Source of the DNA: Pseudomonadota bacterium | Lineage (GTDB): Bacteria; Desulfobacterota; Desulfovibrionia; Desulfovibrionales; Desulfovibrionaceae | Length of the DNA stretch: 64,000 nt | NCBI GenBank assembly: GCA_023419375.1 | Contig: JAEZYD010000051.1 | Coordinates: forward strand, 1 to 64,000 | Direction of reading: 5' to 3' | Shown here: piece by piece, positions 40,899 through 51,030 of the stretch | Position numbering within the stretch: position 1 is the stretch's first letter | Layout: every line of letters begins with the position of its first letter | Notes under the pieces: generated by a model | The model's database searches: none | What the model was told of the DNA's origin: nothing | The model's input: only the letters and a program-made list of their open reading frames with translations | Made by a program: the position numbers and the translations under genes

Positions 40899-42584
40899 TT
40901 AGATTTCCTTGTAACGCCCGCCATTGGCTGCCGAGCTGACCAGATAGGCGTAACGCCGCAGCACGGGGTAAGGGCAATCCTTCTTGGGCACCACAAGGGC
41001 GGCGCGCCGCTTGGCAAGCTCGGCCTCGTCCACAAGCAGGTCCAGCTTGCGGTTGGGAATGTCGATATGGATGGTATCGCCTTCGTGCACCAGAGCGATA
41101 ATACCGCCGTCCGCCGCTTCGGGCGAAATGTGCCCGATGGCCGCGCCATTGGTGCCGCCGGAGAAACGGCCGTCCGTCAGCAGGGCCACATCCTTGCCAA
41201 GGCCCATGCCTGTGATGGCCGCCGTGGGCGAGAGCATTTCGCGCATGCCCGGTCCGCCGCGCGGGCCTTCGTAACGGATCACAACGCCGTCCCCGGCCTT
41301 GATCTTGCCGTCAAGAATGGCCTTCATGGCGTCCTCTTCGGACTCAAACACGCGGGCCGTGACGTCGCGGCACATCATTTCGGGGGCAACCGCAGACTGC
41401 TTGACCACGGCCCCCTCGGGAGCCAGGCTGCCGCGCAGAATGGCGATGCCGCCCTGCTTGGAATAGGGGTTTTCAACACTGCGGATCACTTCAGGGTTCA
41501 TGACGCGGGCGTTCATGGCCTTGAGGTTTTCGCCCACGGTTTTGCCCGTGGCGGTCATGCAATCCTTGTTGATGAGGCCCAGCTTGTCCAGCTCGGTCAT
41601 GACGGCAGGGATGCCGCCCGCGTTGTCCAGATCAACCATGTAATGCTTGCCCGCCGGGGAAAGCTTGCACAGATTGGGGCTCTTTTTGCTGACTTCGTCA
41701 AAAATTTCCAGGCCAAGCTTCAACCCGGCCTCGCCGAACACGGCGGGCAGGTGCAGCACGGTGTTGGTGGAGCAGCCAAGGGCCATATCCACGGCCACTG
41801 CGTTGGCAATAGACTTGGGCGTTACGATATCCAGCGGACGGATGTTCTTGCGCAGCAGATCCATAACCCGCATGCCCGCCGTTTTGGCAAGGCGGATGCG
41901 CGCGCCGCTCACAGCGGGGATGGTGCCGTTGCCGGGCAGGGCCACGCCGATGGTTTCAGACAGGCAGTTCATGGAATTGGCCGTGAACATGCCCGCGCAA
42001 GCGCCGCAGCCGGGACATGCGCGTTCGGCCATGTATTCCAGCTCTTCTTCGGTCATGGCGCCGCTGCGCACCTTGCCCACGGCTTCAAACACGGTGATGA
42101 GATCGCCGCGTTTGCCGGGGCCGATGTCGCCGGGCAGCATGGGGCCGCCGGAAACCAGCACCGAGGGGATGTTCAGGCGCATCATGGCCATGAGCATACC
42201 GGGAACGCACTTGTCGCAGTTGGGAATGAACACCAGAGCGTCAAAGGCGTGACCGCGCGCCATAATTTCAATGGAATCCGCGATGAATTCACGCGAAGGC
42301 AGGGAAAAACGCATGCCCTCATGGTTCATGGCCAGGCCGTCGCACACGGCAATGGCCGGGAACTGCAACGGCGTACCGCCCGACATACGTACACCGGCCT
42401 TGACCGCATCGGCCAGGCTGTTCAGGTGCATATGCCCGGGAACGACCTCGCTGGCGGCGTTCACTATGCCTACCAGGGGGCGTTCCATTTCTTCTCTGGT
42501 GAGGCCCAGAGCATAGAGCAGGGAGCGGTGGGGGGCTTTTTCCAGCCCGGACTTCATTTTTTTGCTGCGTGCTTCATCATCCAT
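40899..42584 (-). CDS. ilvD: Dihydroxy-acid dehydratase
   Basis: A 561-residue enzyme for the third step of valine and isoleucine synthesis. Fe-S ligand and active-site blocks are intact: [15 protein letters not shown] near residue 120, [20 protein letters not shown] near residue 190, [12 protein letters not shown], and [13 protein letters not shown] near residue 470. It ends with [12 protein letters not shown]. The start at 42584 is supported by AAGGA 7 bases upstream; the open frame extends much further without similarity. It is divergent from the flippase gene and forms a single-gene unit. Confidence 0.96.
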   Translation of the reverse strand: MDDEARSKKMKSGLEKAPHRSLLYALGLTREEMERPLVGIVNAASEVVPGHMHLNSLADAVKAGVRMSGGTPLQFPAIAVCDGLAMNHEGMRFSLPSREFIADSIEIMARGHAFDALVFIPNCDKCVPGMLMAMMRLNIPSVLVSGGPMLPGDIGPGKRGDLITVFEAVGKVRSGAMTEEELEYMAERACPGCGACAGMFTANSMNCLSETIGVALPGNGTIPAVSGARIRLAKTAGMRVMDLLRKNIRPLDIVTPKSIANAVAVDMALGCSTNTVLHLPAVFGEAGLKLGLEIFDEVSKKSPNLCKLSPAGKHYMVDLDNAGGIPAVMTELDKLGLINKDCMTATGKTVGENLKAMNARVMNPEVIRSVENPYSKQGGIAILRGSLAPEGAVVKQSAVAPEMMCRDVTARVFESEEDAMKAILDGKIKAGDGVVIRYEGPRGGPGMREMLSPTAAITGMGLGKDVALLTDGRFSGGTNGAAIGHISPEAADGGIIALVHEGDTIHIDIPNRKLDLLVDEAELAKRRAALVVPKKDCPYPVLRRYAYLVSSAANGGRYKEI

Positions 42585-42815
42585 GACGGTATCCTTATGG
42601 TATGAACAACAAACATTCCTCTTGCGCCCGCAATCGGAATGAGAATCGTACGGTAATTTTTTACGCCCGTAAACACGCGGGAGCCGCCCCTGCCGCCCGG
42701 CCGCTCTGGCCTCGCCGCAACCTGACGTGTGGGAATCCCCTCGGCTGGTCAGGTATTTTTTCCGCACGGGCCCCAGCCCCTTGAGCGCGCCGCCGAAGTG
42801 AGCTAATTTCCCGGC

Positions 42816-44363
42816 ATGCAAAGCTCTACCCCAACCCTGGCCCGCCGCTACATATTCAAGCTCGTGGCCAATATAGCCTCCGTCCCGGTCTACCTTGTCA
42901 TGGAGGCCATTCTGCCCCGCGCTCTCGGGCCGCAGATGTATGGCAATTACAGCTTTGCCACCAACCTGTTCCAGCAGCTTTCCGGCTTTCTGGATATGGG
43001 GACCTCCACCTGCTTTTACAATTCCCTTTCGCGCCGTCAGGCAGAGACCGGCCTCATCGGCTTTTACATGCGCGCTACAGCGGCGGTATTCGCCATTATT
43101 TTGCTGGCAGCAGGCCTGCTGCAGATTCCTGCTGCTGGCGAGCTGCTCATGCCCGATGTGCCCTTGTGGCTCGCGCCGCTGGCAGCCCTGTGGGCTTTTC
43201 TGACATGGTGGGGCCGCGTGCTGCGCTCCATGAATGATGCCGTGGGTGCGACAGTTTCTTCCGAAATGGTGCGCACGGTTGTTTCGCTGTTTACGGTGGG
43301 CCTGCTGGGGCTCATGTTCTGGGCCGACTGGCTGAATATTCACACGCTCTTTGCCCAGCAATACCTCATGCTGGGGGCAACTGCCCTTGGCTACTGGCTG
43401 GTGACGCGCACCTACTGGCGGCAAGCGGGCATTCCCCTGCACTTCCGGCTCACGCCCGAGCAGACGCGCACCTATGGGCGGGAATTTTTCAATTACAGTC
43501 ATCCGCTGTTTGTGCAGGCCCTGCTTTCCTTTTTGCTCCTCACTGCCGAGCGCTGGCTGCTGCAATGGTTTGACGGCAGCGTGGAACAGGGCTTTTTTGC
43601 TCTTTCCCAAAAAGTCAGCATGGCCTGCTTCCTTTTTGTTTCAGCCATGACGCCTCTGGTCATGCGCGAACTTTCCATCGCCTGGGGCAATAACGACCGC
43701 GAAGCCATGGGCCGCCTGCTCACGCGCTTTGCCCCGCTGCTGTACGTGGTGGCCGCCTATTTTTCCTGCTTTACGCTGGCCGAAGGTTCCGCCCTGGTGA
43801 ACTTTTTCGGCGGCGCCCAGTTTGCCGCTGCTACCCTGCCCGTGCAGATCATGGCGCTCTACCCCCTGCATCAGGCCTATGGGCAGCTTGCCGGATCAGT
43901 TTTTCACGCCACTGGCCGCACCAAGGTGCTGCGCAATATGGCGGCGCTGGAATGCATTTACGGTTTCAGCACGGCGTGGTTTCTGCTTGCGCCGCCGGAA
44001 TATTATGGCCTTGGCCTCGGAGCCGTAGGGTTGGCGATCAAAACCGTGTGCGTGCAGATCATCACGGTGAACGTGTATCTTTGGCTTGCCTCGCGCTTTA
44101 TTCCGCTCAAGTTCTGGCGCAACGTGGCCCATCAGGTATGGAGCCTCGCCGTCTTGCTGCTGCTTGCCTTTGGCTGCCGCCAGCTTACGCTCTATCTTGG
44201 CATTGGCGATGTGGATTCCCTGCCGCGCTTCCTAGTTTCCGGCGTCATCTACACCGCGGCCATCGGGCTGCTCTGCCTGGGCATGCCTGCGGTCATGGGC
44301 TTTACACGGCAGGAATTGCGCGAAGTATTTATCCGGTTCAGCAAATCCAGATCGCACGGCTAA
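42816..44363 (+). CDS. Polysaccharide biosynthesis flippase (Wzx/MATE-type)
   Basis: A 515-residue polytopic membrane protein with about 14 predicted helices. The N-terminus is typical for the polysaccharide transporter family: [18 protein letters not shown], then [15 protein letters not shown]. It would move lipid-linked oligosaccharides across the inner membrane. No glycosyltransferase gene is adjacent; the closest is at 55927. No strong ribosome site is seen; GTGAG is about 15 bases upstream of the ATG. Confidence 0.82.
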   Translation: MQSSTPTLARRYIFKLVANIASVPVYLVMEAILPRALGPQMYGNYSFATNLFQQLSGFLDMGTSTCFYNSLSRRQAETGLIGFYMRATAAVFAIILLAAGLLQIPAAGELLMPDVPLWLAPLAALWAFLTWWGRVLRSMNDAVGATVSSEMVRTVVSLFTVGLLGLMFWADWLNIHTLFAQQYLMLGATALGYWLVTRTYWRQAGIPLHFRLTPEQTRTYGREFFNYSHPLFVQALLSFLLLTAERWLLQWFDGSVEQGFFALSQKVSMACFLFVSAMTPLVMRELSIAWGNNDREAMGRLLTRFAPLLYVVAAYFSCFTLAEGSALVNFFGGAQFAAATLPVQIMALYPLHQAYGQLAGSVFHATGRTKVLRNMAALECIYGFSTAWFLLAPPEYYGLGLGAVGLAIKTVCVQIITVNVYLWLASRFIPLKFWRNVAHQVWSLAVLLLLAFGCRQLTLYLGIGDVDSLPRFLVSGVIYTAAIGLLCLGMPAVMGFTRQELREVFIRFSKSRSHG

Positions 44364-44452
44364 GACCTCCGTCCCGCAAAATAAATTGGCTGGGCTTTGG
44401 TTTGCTCCCGGTTAAAGGGACAGGTCAAAAAAAGCCAAGGCGCATAATCAAG

Positions 44453-44500
44453 CGGCCAGCTTTCCCCGAAATTCCATCGGAGAAAGCTGGCCGTGTTTTC
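44453..44500 (+). terminator. Terminator after the flippase gene
   Basis: CGGCCAGCTTTC (44453-44464) pairs perfectly with 44482-44493, followed by TGTTTTC. The stem is 12 bp with a 17-base loop. Confidence 0.75.
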
Positions 44501-44543
44501 ATACTTCGTAGCTTCCACGTTGCAGGAAGCGACAGGATTCAGG

Positions 44544-44570
44544 TAAGCTTTTTGAAAAAAATGTCGTTAA
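44544..44570 (+). promoter_or_regulatory. Sigma-28 (FliA) type promoter candidate
   Basis: TAAGCTTT and GTCGTTAA are separated by exactly 11 bases, against the flagellar consensus TAAAGTTT-N11-GCCGATAA (six of eight matches in each box). It lies 42 bases before the flagellin-like gene, which supports membership in a flagellar regulon. Confidence 0.5.
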
Positions 44571-44612
44571 GGAGAAGAAGGGCAGCAAACTGTGCGCACG
44601 TGAGGTGTCGGA

Positions 44613-45377
44613 ATGGACTTTTTTGATGATATTTTGACAGCCACATATTTAAAGAGGGCCAGCTTGAGCCTTCTGCTGGATAGTTTGCCGCAGTCAGTGC
44701 CCCCAACATACACATCCGGCAGAGAAATGATGGCTGCCGCCTTGACCGGGAGAATCAGGACTGATGCATCCATGCTGCGGCAAGGGGCGAAAAATGCCAC
44801 GGAAGGGGCAAATATTGCCACGATGATTGCAACGTCCACATCCTCGGTGCGCGACAACCTGAACCAGATGTTAACCCTTGCCCAGGAGGTAAAGGCTGAC
44901 CCGACCAAGGGCAGCGTCAACGGCGCTGCGTTTACAGCCCTCGCCGGGGAGCTCTCATCAGTTGCTTCTGGAACAAAATACAATAATATTTCTTTGTTAA
45001 ATAAAAATGGCTGGACGAATGACAGTCGCCTCACCGTTAGCGGTGATGGAAAATCCTCAACCTTTACACTGCAGGTGGGATACGGCAGCTCAACCTTTAC
45101 ACTGAACGATTTGTCGTATCTGGATTACCTGAAGAGTGTTGATTTGAGCAGCGGCTCGCTCGATGTAAATGCGCTTATCAGTGATCTTTCAACACAAATA
45201 AACACAGTAAACGTGATATATAGTCGGAATAACTCGCTCTCCGGGTCTTATACAAGCGAGGCGAAGGCCTTGGTGGAACAGGCAGGCATTCTGGATAAGG
45301 TCGCGAAAGATGCGATGCCGAGTGAGGAAGACCCGCTTTTGCGGGATATTGGCAGTATTATTTCCACAAAATCCTGA
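44613..45377 (+). CDS. Orphan flagellin-like protein
   Basis: A 254-residue protein whose residues about 55-130 resemble the D0/D1 helices of flagellin. NATEGANIATMIATSTSSVR matches the usual ADGISIAQ-type helix, then NLNQMLTLAQEVKA, and SGTKYNNISLLN matches the NQTQFNGxxLL turn. A short variable part and a helical C-terminus follow, but the canonical C-terminal flagellin helix and the usual N-terminal start are not present. It may be a minor filament or cap-related protein, or a diverged flagellin. GAGG precedes the start by 8 bases. A sigma-28-like promoter lies upstream. Confidence 0.6.
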   Translation: MDFFDDILTATYLKRASLSLLLDSLPQSVPPTYTSGREMMAAALTGRIRTDASMLRQGAKNATEGANIATMIATSTSSVRDNLNQMLTLAQEVKADPTKGSVNGAAFTALAGELSSVASGTKYNNISLLNKNGWTNDSRLTVSGDGKSSTFTLQVGYGSSTFTLNDLSYLDYLKSVDLSSGSLDVNALISDLSTQINTVNVIYSRNNSLSGSYTSEAKALVEQAGILDKVAKDAMPSEEDPLLRDIGSIISTKS

Positions 45378-45385
45378 GAACGGTT

Positions 45386-45601
45386 GTGGGGCATACATCA
45401 GTTTCTATTCCGTCAATGCACCCGTCGCCAATATTCGATTTTTTGCGTTTCTCCCCGCACAGCAACCAGCGACACTGGCCAATTATTGAAAAACATCACA
45501 AGCGGTCTTGCACATGTTCCGCCTGTGGCGCTTTTTACGTTGTCTATCTGATTGGGAGCATAGCCGCGCTGCTTGGGGCCATTATATCGCGAGCGACCTA
45601 G
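45386..45601 (+). CDS. Doubtful small protein with Cys pair and C-terminal membrane helix
   Basis: An open frame from a GTG gives 71 residues ending CSACGAFYVVYLIGSIAALL, a CxC/CxxC-like cluster followed by a membrane helix. An ATG at 45416 would give 61 residues. No ribosome site precedes either start. It begins 8 bases after the flagellin-like gene. It could be a real small membrane protein, a remnant, or chance. Confidence 0.25.
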   Translation: MGHTSVSIPSMHPSPIFDFLRFSPHSNQRHWPIIEKHHKRSCTCSACGAFYVVYLIGSIAALLGAIISRAT

Positions 45602-45632
45602 ATGGGGCATGTCAAAATTCGGCCCCGTTCAT

Positions 45633-46877
45633 TTACACTGCCGCATCAAGCAGCAGATTGTCTCTATGGATAACCTCAGGATAGTGCGCATCGCCCAGAA
45701 TGGCTGCGACCTCGTGTCTTTTCAGACCCATAATTTTTTTCAGGTCTGAAGTGCTGTAGTTGGAAAGCCCCACGCCGAGGCTCTGCCCTTCGTGCAGCAC
45801 ACGCACCAGCCCGCCCTGCTGAAAGTTGCCCTCAACGCGGAACACGCCGCCGGGCAAAAGGCTGCCGCCCTTGTGCAGCAGGGCCTTGGCCGCGCCAGCA
45901 TCCACATGCACGCTGCCTGCGGGGTCAGACTGATAGGCCAGCCAGAATTTACGACGCGGTATGGCATGCCGCGCAGGGCAAACCCATGTGCCGCCCGTAA
46001 AGGGTTCATGCCCTTGCGGCGCCGGACAAATACCGCTGGCGGCAAAGGCCCGCGTGATGATCTCCGGCTCGCGCCCCGGCAAAATCAGCGTGGGTACGCC
46101 AATCTGCGCCGCGCGGCGTGCCGCCAGGAGTTTGGAATACATGCCGCCCGTGCCTACGGAAGTCTTGCCGCCGCAAAGCTGCCCCAGATCAAGGGCCGCC
46201 ACATCATCAATATGATCCATGATGGGAGCGTCGGGATCTTTTTGCGGATCGGCGGCCAGAACCCCCGAGGCGGACGTGAGATTGATAAACAGATCCGCCC
46301 CGGTCAGATTGACCAGAAGGCTTGCAAGGCAGTCGTTATCGCCGAACTTCAGTTCGCTGATGGATACGGTGTCGTTTTCGTTGACAATGGGCAGCACGCC
46401 CCATTCCAGCAGTTCGGCAAAGGTGTTGCGGGCATTGAGAAAGCGCTGACGTGCGCGCAGGTCGTCGCGGGTCAGCAACACCTGGGCGGTGGGCATGCGG
46501 TGGGCAAAAAACACCTTATCCCAGCTCTGCATGAGCTGCCCCTGCCCCACGGCTGCCGCAGCCTGACGCGCCGCAAGGCCCGTGGTTTCAACCACATGCC
46601 CGCGCGTGGCAAGCGCTGCCCTGCCTGCGGCCACAGCGCCGGAAGAAACAAGCACCAGACGGCGCGGCTCCGCGCCCCCTGCGCCACCGGATGCGGCATC
46701 GCCCGCAGGCAGCAGGTTACGCAGGCGCGCCAGCTGCCCGGCCAGATTTTCCAGCACGGGCATGCTCAGGCCCTGGGCATCGGTCAGCACGGCGCTGCCC
46801 ACCTTGACGACCACCACCCGCGCCTGGGCAAGCACCCGTGCGCGTTCCTGCCGCCAGTCTTCCGTCGGCGCTGTCAT
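45633..46877 (-). CDS. proB: Glutamate 5-kinase
   Basis: A 414-residue enzyme for the first step of proline synthesis. The kinase domain shows VVVKVGSAVL, LVSSGAVAAGRAAL, NARNTFAELLEWGVLPIVNE with the NDTVSISELKFGDND block, and GTGGMYSKLLAARRA. A C-terminal PUA domain follows, from about residue 300 (GSLLPGGVFRVEGNF, GLSNYSTSDLKKIMG). The length fits ProB with PUA. It follows obg after 17 bases in the order rplU-rpmA-obg-proB. GGAG precedes the start. Confidence 0.95.
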   Translation of the reverse strand: MTAPTEDWRQERARVLAQARVVVVKVGSAVLTDAQGLSMPVLENLAGQLARLRNLLPAGDAASGGAGGAEPRRLVLVSSGAVAAGRAALATRGHVVETTGLAARQAAAAVGQGQLMQSWDKVFFAHRMPTAQVLLTRDDLRARQRFLNARNTFAELLEWGVLPIVNENDTVSISELKFGDNDCLASLLVNLTGADLFINLTSASGVLAADPQKDPDAPIMDHIDDVAALDLGQLCGGKTSVGTGGMYSKLLAARRAAQIGVPTLILPGREPEIITRAFAASGICPAPQGHEPFTGGTWVCPARHAIPRRKFWLAYQSDPAGSVHVDAGAAKALLHKGGSLLPGGVFRVEGNFQQGGLVRVLHEGQSLGVGLSNYSTSDLKKIMGLKRHEVAAILGDAHYPEVIHRDNLLLDAAV

Positions 46878-46894
46878 ATATGCTCCACAGACCG

Positions 46895-47995
46895 CTACTC
46901 GCGGGTATAGATCACTTCGATTTCGGGGAAGTCCTCTTCCTCATCGCCGTCTGTATCGGCAAAATGCAGGATAGGCGCGTGGCTGGCGGTTTCATCACGC
47001 ATGCGCCACAGTTCTTCCACCAGAGGCTCAACGTCGATGTTGTCCCGTGCTGAAATAAAGAAGATATTCCGGCCATCGGCCTTGGCTCTGATCTTCAGTT
47101 CTTCCAGACGCTCAGGGCTGATGAGGTCGATCTTGTTGACCACCTCGATCTGCTGACGCTCGCCAAGCTCTTCGTCAAAGCGGCGCAGCTCCTCATTGAT
47201 GAGGTTAAAGCCCGCCCAGGGATCTTCCTCGCCCACATCTTCCACGCTGAGAATGTGCACAAGAAAACGAGTGCGCTCCACATGCTTGAGGAAGCGCAGA
47301 CCAAGCCCCTGACCTTCGTGCGCGCCTTCAATGAGGCCGGGAATGTCGGCAATGACCATGCGCCTGTCGGGATCCACTTCGTCAATCATCACGCCAAGGT
47401 TGGGCGTGAGAGTGGTGAAGGGATAGGCCGCGATCTTGGGGCGCGCCGCAGAGACCTGGGAAATAAAGGTGGATTTGCCCGCATTGGGCAAGCCCAGCAG
47501 ACCGGCATCGGCCAGAATTTTCAGCTCGAGGCGCAGATTTTTTTCTTCACCCGGTTCGCCGGGCTGGCAAAATCGCGGCGCGCGCATGGTGGAAGACTTG
47601 AAATGCTCGTTGCCCTTGCCGCCGCGCCCGCCGCGCGCGACCATCACTTCCGCTTCAGGATCGCTGAGGTCGGCCAGCAGCTCTTCACCATCCGGCCCTT
47701 CAACAAAAACAAGCGTGCCCACCGGCAGGTGCAGCACCATGTCTTCGCCTTTTTTACCGTCGCATTGGCTGCCCTCGCCGGGGCGACCATTGCGGGCCTC
47801 GTAAAGGCGCTTGAGGCGAAAATCGTACAAAGACAGCAAACGGCCATCGGCTTTCAGCAGCACAGAACCGCCGTCACCACCGTTGCCGCCGTCCGGGCCG
47901 CCACGCGGCACAAATTTTTCGCGCCGAAAAGACAAACAACCGTGCCCGCCCTTACCGGCGCGCACCTGAATTCGAGCTTCATCTACAAATCGCAT
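46895..47995 (-). CDS. obg: Obg-family GTPase (ObgE/CgtA)
   Basis: A 366-residue essential GTPase involved in 50S ribosome assembly and stress control. The N-terminal glycine-rich Obg fold has FRREKFVPRGGPDGGNGGDG and GGRGGKGN. The G domain from about residue 160 has the P-loop GLPNAGKST, switch II DIPGLIEGAHEG, NKID, and a SA-type G5 motif. The short acidic C-terminus is DGDEEEDFPE. The position after rpmA and rplU is the conserved bacterial arrangement. Confidence 0.97.
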   Translation of the reverse strand: MRFVDEARIQVRAGKGGHGCLSFRREKFVPRGGPDGGNGGDGGSVLLKADGRLLSLYDFRLKRLYEARNGRPGEGSQCDGKKGEDMVLHLPVGTLVFVEGPDGEELLADLSDPEAEVMVARGGRGGKGNEHFKSSTMRAPRFCQPGEPGEEKNLRLELKILADAGLLGLPNAGKSTFISQVSAARPKIAAYPFTTLTPNLGVMIDEVDPDRRMVIADIPGLIEGAHEGQGLGLRFLKHVERTRFLVHILSVEDVGEEDPWAGFNLINEELRRFDEELGERQQIEVVNKIDLISPERLEELKIRAKADGRNIFFISARDNIDVEPLVEELWRMRDETASHAPILHFADTDGDEEEDFPEIEVIYTRE

Positions 47996-48250
47996 GGGAT
48001 ATCCTTGCGGTCAGTCCGCGCGGCTGCGCCTGCAATGCTGGCGCTCGCCGTAATGTATAAGGGGCTGCCGTTCCGAAAAACCGCGCAAATATTGCAGCAA
48101 TGCAGGTCAGCGCCACATGGCAAACACCTGTTTGCCCCACGCTGCCTGCTTTTCGGTCTGTGGCTCAGCGCCACACATACCCCAGCACAAACACCGAAAG
48201 GGAAGAAGCCTCGCGGCCCCTTCCCTCATCGGCAAATTCCACGCGGCCGC

Positions 48251-48520
48251 TTAGTCGGCGGCCGCCTCCACATGCACGCGCGTGTGGACGCGACGCTTGC
48301 GGAGATACTTCTCAAAGCGCACAACGCCGTCCACTTTGGCGAACAGGGTAAAATCCCTGCCCATGCCCACGTTCACGCCGGGGTAAACGGTGGTGCCGAG
48401 CTGACGCACCAGAATATTGCCAGCCAGAACGCTCTGACCGCCAAAACGCTTTACGCCGCGGCGTTGGCCTTCACTGTCGCGACCGTTGCGCGAAGAGCCG
48501 CCTGCTTTCTTATGTGCCAT
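48251..48520 (-). CDS. rpmA: Ribosomal protein L27
   Basis: An 89-residue protein with the invariant start [20 protein letters not shown] and the central [17 protein letters not shown]. It contacts the tRNA acceptor ends at the peptidyl-transferase centre. It is cotranscribed with rplU upstream and obg downstream (255-base spacer without a gene). Confidence 0.98.
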   Translation of the reverse strand: MAHKKAGGSSRNGRDSEGQRRGVKRFGGQSVLAGNILVRQLGTTVYPGVNVGMGRDFTLFAKVDGVVRFEKYLRKRRVHTRVHVEAAAD

Positions 48521-48652
48521 GGTAGCCTCCCTGGGGCGCCGACCCTGTGGACCGGCGGGGCAAAATAAATATCTTTCAACGCGCCCTGCACGAATGCGGG
48601 GCTATTGGCAGACCATGCCCGCGGCCTGCCGAACCTCAGCTAAAGCCGGGTT

Positions 48653-48961
48653 CTAGGCGTTGATGCTCTTAACGCGAATGGTGGTGTAATCCTGGCGGTG
48701 ACCGCGCAGCTTGCGCGAGTCATTACGACGCCAGCGCTTGAACACCTTGATCTTGGGTCCGCGCCCGTGATCCACCACTTCCGCCATAACGGCGGCCCCG
48801 GCAAGATAGGGAGCGCCGACTTTGCATTCAGCGCCGCCGACCATCAGCACCTTGTCCAGGGAAATTTCGCTTCCGGCCTGAACCGCAAGCTTTTCCACAA
48901 CTACTTTAGAACCTTCTTCGACGCGGTACTGTTTTCCGCCGGTCTCGATAATCGCGTACAT
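48653..48961 (-). CDS. rplU: Ribosomal protein L21
   Basis: A 102-residue protein starting MYAIIETGGKQYRVEEGSKV and ending with the basic FKRWRRNDSRKLRGHRQDYT, both typical of L21. The start at 48961 is chosen by homology and by GGAGG upstream. It is the first gene of rplU-rpmA-obg-proB. Confidence 0.98.
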   Translation of the reverse strand: MYAIIETGGKQYRVEEGSKVVVEKLAVQAGSEISLDKVLMVGGAECKVGAPYLAGAAVMAEVVDHGRGPKIKVFKRWRRNDSRKLRGHRQDYTTIRVKSINA

Positions 48962-48986
48962 ATCAACCTCCAAAAAGAGAAAGGCA

Positions 48987-49015
48987 TATTTGCCCCACAG
49001 GCCGACAAATGTCAA
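48987..49015 (-). promoter_or_regulatory. Promoter of rplU-rpmA-obg-proB
   Basis: On the minus strand TTGACA (plus 49010-49015) is a perfect -35 box, 17 bases from CAAATA (plus 48987-48992). It lies 26 bases upstream of the rplU start codon. An inverted repeat with TTTTGCA sits just upstream (about 49020-49045). Confidence 0.65.
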
Positions 49016-49189
49016 GCGCGTTTTGCAGAAAATTTTGCAAAACTCGCTACAACAGTCCGCGACTTGCGCGAGTGGCGAGAATACACAACTTCATAGCAAG
49101 GAGCAACGCCTTTATTCGCCGCCCAGAAAAATCCTGCATCTCCCAGCCGCACTTGCGCAGCCGCAAGCCTGCTGCTATCTGTGGGTCGC

Positions 49190-50824
49190 ATGAACGCAGC
49201 CCCCACACACCTCACGCTTGATATCACCGCCCTTTCGCACGATGGACGCGGCATAGCACGCCTTGCCCCCGAGGACGACCGAACCAGCAAGGGCACTGTT
49301 GTATTTGTGGCAAATGCCTTGCCAGGGCAGAGGGTGAAGGCACGAGTGCTGCGGCGCAAGTCTTCCTTTATAGAAGCAGAGGCTGCAGCCCTGCTCAGCC
49401 AGTCGCCAGACGCCGCTGATCCCATCTGCCCCCACCATGCCGAGTGCGGCGGATGCCCGCTGCAAACCATGCCCTATGCGCAGCAGCTTTTCTGGAAACG
49501 CACTCTGGCGCTGGACGCCCTCGCGCGCATTGGCAAATTTGACCGCGACCAGATTGAATCGCTTTTGCCGCCCGTCGCAGGCTCGCCCGCGCAGACGCGA
49601 TTTCGCAACAAAATGGAATTTGCCTTCGGGCACGACTCGGACAACAAGGCCGACTTGAAACTCGGCCTGCGCCGCCGCAATGGCCGCGATGTGGTGCCCG
49701 TGCCGCACTGCGCCCTCATGCCGCCCGAAGCGCTACAGATAGTGGACATGGTGAGCAAACTTGCGATGGAAAGCGGCTTTGCCGCCTACACGGCGCCCGA
49801 TGCACGACAAAGCCAGCCCATTCGCCCCACCCACGACCAGCAAAAGAAGGGACGCCGCAACGCCTTTGCCCGGCGCGCCCCGCGCGGGCACGCCATCACG
49901 GTTCACGACGCCACGGACAATGGATTCTGGCGTTTTTTTGTGCTGCGGCGCGGCCTCGCGGCGGACATGCGCACACCGCGCTGGTGGGCCCTGTGCATCA
50001 CAAGCCCTGGAGATGCCTCGCAACGCGCTGCCGTGAGGCTCCTCGGCAGGGAGGTGCTGGCGGCATTCCCCAAGTTGGCGGCATTTATCCATGAAGAACG
50101 CGCCACCGCCGATGCCTTTGCTTTTAACGAAAAACGCGTGCAGACGCTGGACGAAACTGGCCGGGAAAATCCTTCAGCCGCGCGGTTGTTTCTGCCTCTC
50201 GCTGGCATGAACTTTACCCTCGATGCGGCTTCATTCTTTCAGGTGAATACTGGCGGGGCGCAGACGCTTGCGCTGGCGGCACAGCGCATGCTCGCGCCAG
50301 ACAGCCCGTCTGAAAGCCTACAGAACGCCCACCCCCGGGGACTGCTTGACCTTTATTGCGGCGTGGGCGCACCGGGCCTGTTGCTGGCGCGCAACTATTC
50401 CGCCCTGCTGGGCCTGGAGCAGGACAGCCGGGCCGTGAAGCTTGCCGCCATAAATGCCAGGGCCAATGACATCAATTATTGTCAGTACGAGGCAGGTGAT
50501 GCGGTGCACCGCCTTGAACATCTTGCGCCTTTGGAGCCTGAAAGCCGCTGGCAGGCAGCCGGTTTTGACGAAGCAGCCAGCACCCCGCTGGCAGCGGATG
50601 CTCTGGCAGACCCGCCAAGGGCCGGGCTTTCGCCCCGCGCGCTGGATGCGCTCATGCAGATCGCGCCAGACAGAATCCTTTATATATCCTGCAACCCGGC
50701 CACGCTGGCACGAGACGCCGCACAGCTGCGCAACAGGTATTCCCTGGAGCAGCTTGAAGCCGTTGATCTTTTTCCCCACACGCCGCACCTCGAGTGCCTG
50801 AGCCTCTGGCGCAGGCTCGACTGA
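49190..50824 (+). CDS. Class I SAM-dependent RNA methyltransferase (RlmD/TrmA-like)
   Basis: A 544-residue RNA m5U-methyltransferase-family protein. It has an N-terminal TRAM domain (ITALSHDGRGIARL), an Fe-S cysteine cluster (CPHHAECGGCPLQ near residue 83) and RFRNKMEFAF. SAM binding is shown by LLDLYCGVGAPGLLLA near residue 385. The catalytic cysteine is in YISCNPATLARD near residue 500, and the end is HTPHLECLSLW. It would methylate a uridine in rRNA or tRNA; which one cannot be told. An insert of about 60 residues after residue 200 is basic. The ATG at 49190 is chosen over the GTG at 49181. Confidence 0.88.
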   Translation: MNAAPTHLTLDITALSHDGRGIARLAPEDDRTSKGTVVFVANALPGQRVKARVLRRKSSFIEAEAAALLSQSPDAADPICPHHAECGGCPLQTMPYAQQLFWKRTLALDALARIGKFDRDQIESLLPPVAGSPAQTRFRNKMEFAFGHDSDNKADLKLGLRRRNGRDVVPVPHCALMPPEALQIVDMVSKLAMESGFAAYTAPDARQSQPIRPTHDQQKKGRRNAFARRAPRGHAITVHDATDNGFWRFFVLRRGLAADMRTPRWWALCITSPGDASQRAAVRLLGREVLAAFPKLAAFIHEERATADAFAFNEKRVQTLDETGRENPSAARLFLPLAGMNFTLDAASFFQVNTGGAQTLALAAQRMLAPDSPSESLQNAHPRGLLDLYCGVGAPGLLLARNYSALLGLEQDSRAVKLAAINARANDINYCQYEAGDAVHRLEHLAPLEPESRWQAAGFDEAASTPLAADALADPPRAGLSPRALDALMQIAPDRILYISCNPATLARDAAQLRNRYSLEQLEAVDLFPHTPHLECLSLWRRLD

Positions 50825-50944
50825 GCCGTAGGCAGATATTTTTTTGCATAGTTGCAAGTGCCGATTTTTGGTATCAACAGCCAGTTTTCCGCGTCTGGAG
50901 CCCACAAGGAATGCAGCGTAATCACAAGTTTCCGCCCAAAGTCA

Positions 50945-50973
50945 TTGACGCGTCGGGTCGCCTGTGATAATTT
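50945..50973 (+). promoter_or_regulatory. Promoter of the atp F0 gene cluster
   Basis: TTGACG (50945-50950) and TAATTT (50968-50973) are 17 bases apart, 57 bases before atpZ. A loose palindrome CTGTGAT-AATT-TGAACAG (50962-50979) covers the -10 box and may be an operator. Confidence 0.65.
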
Positions 50974-51030
50974 GAACAGCGTTAAGGGGACCATGACGCT
51001 ACAGGTTCCAGCCACGTGCGCGGAGGCCTT

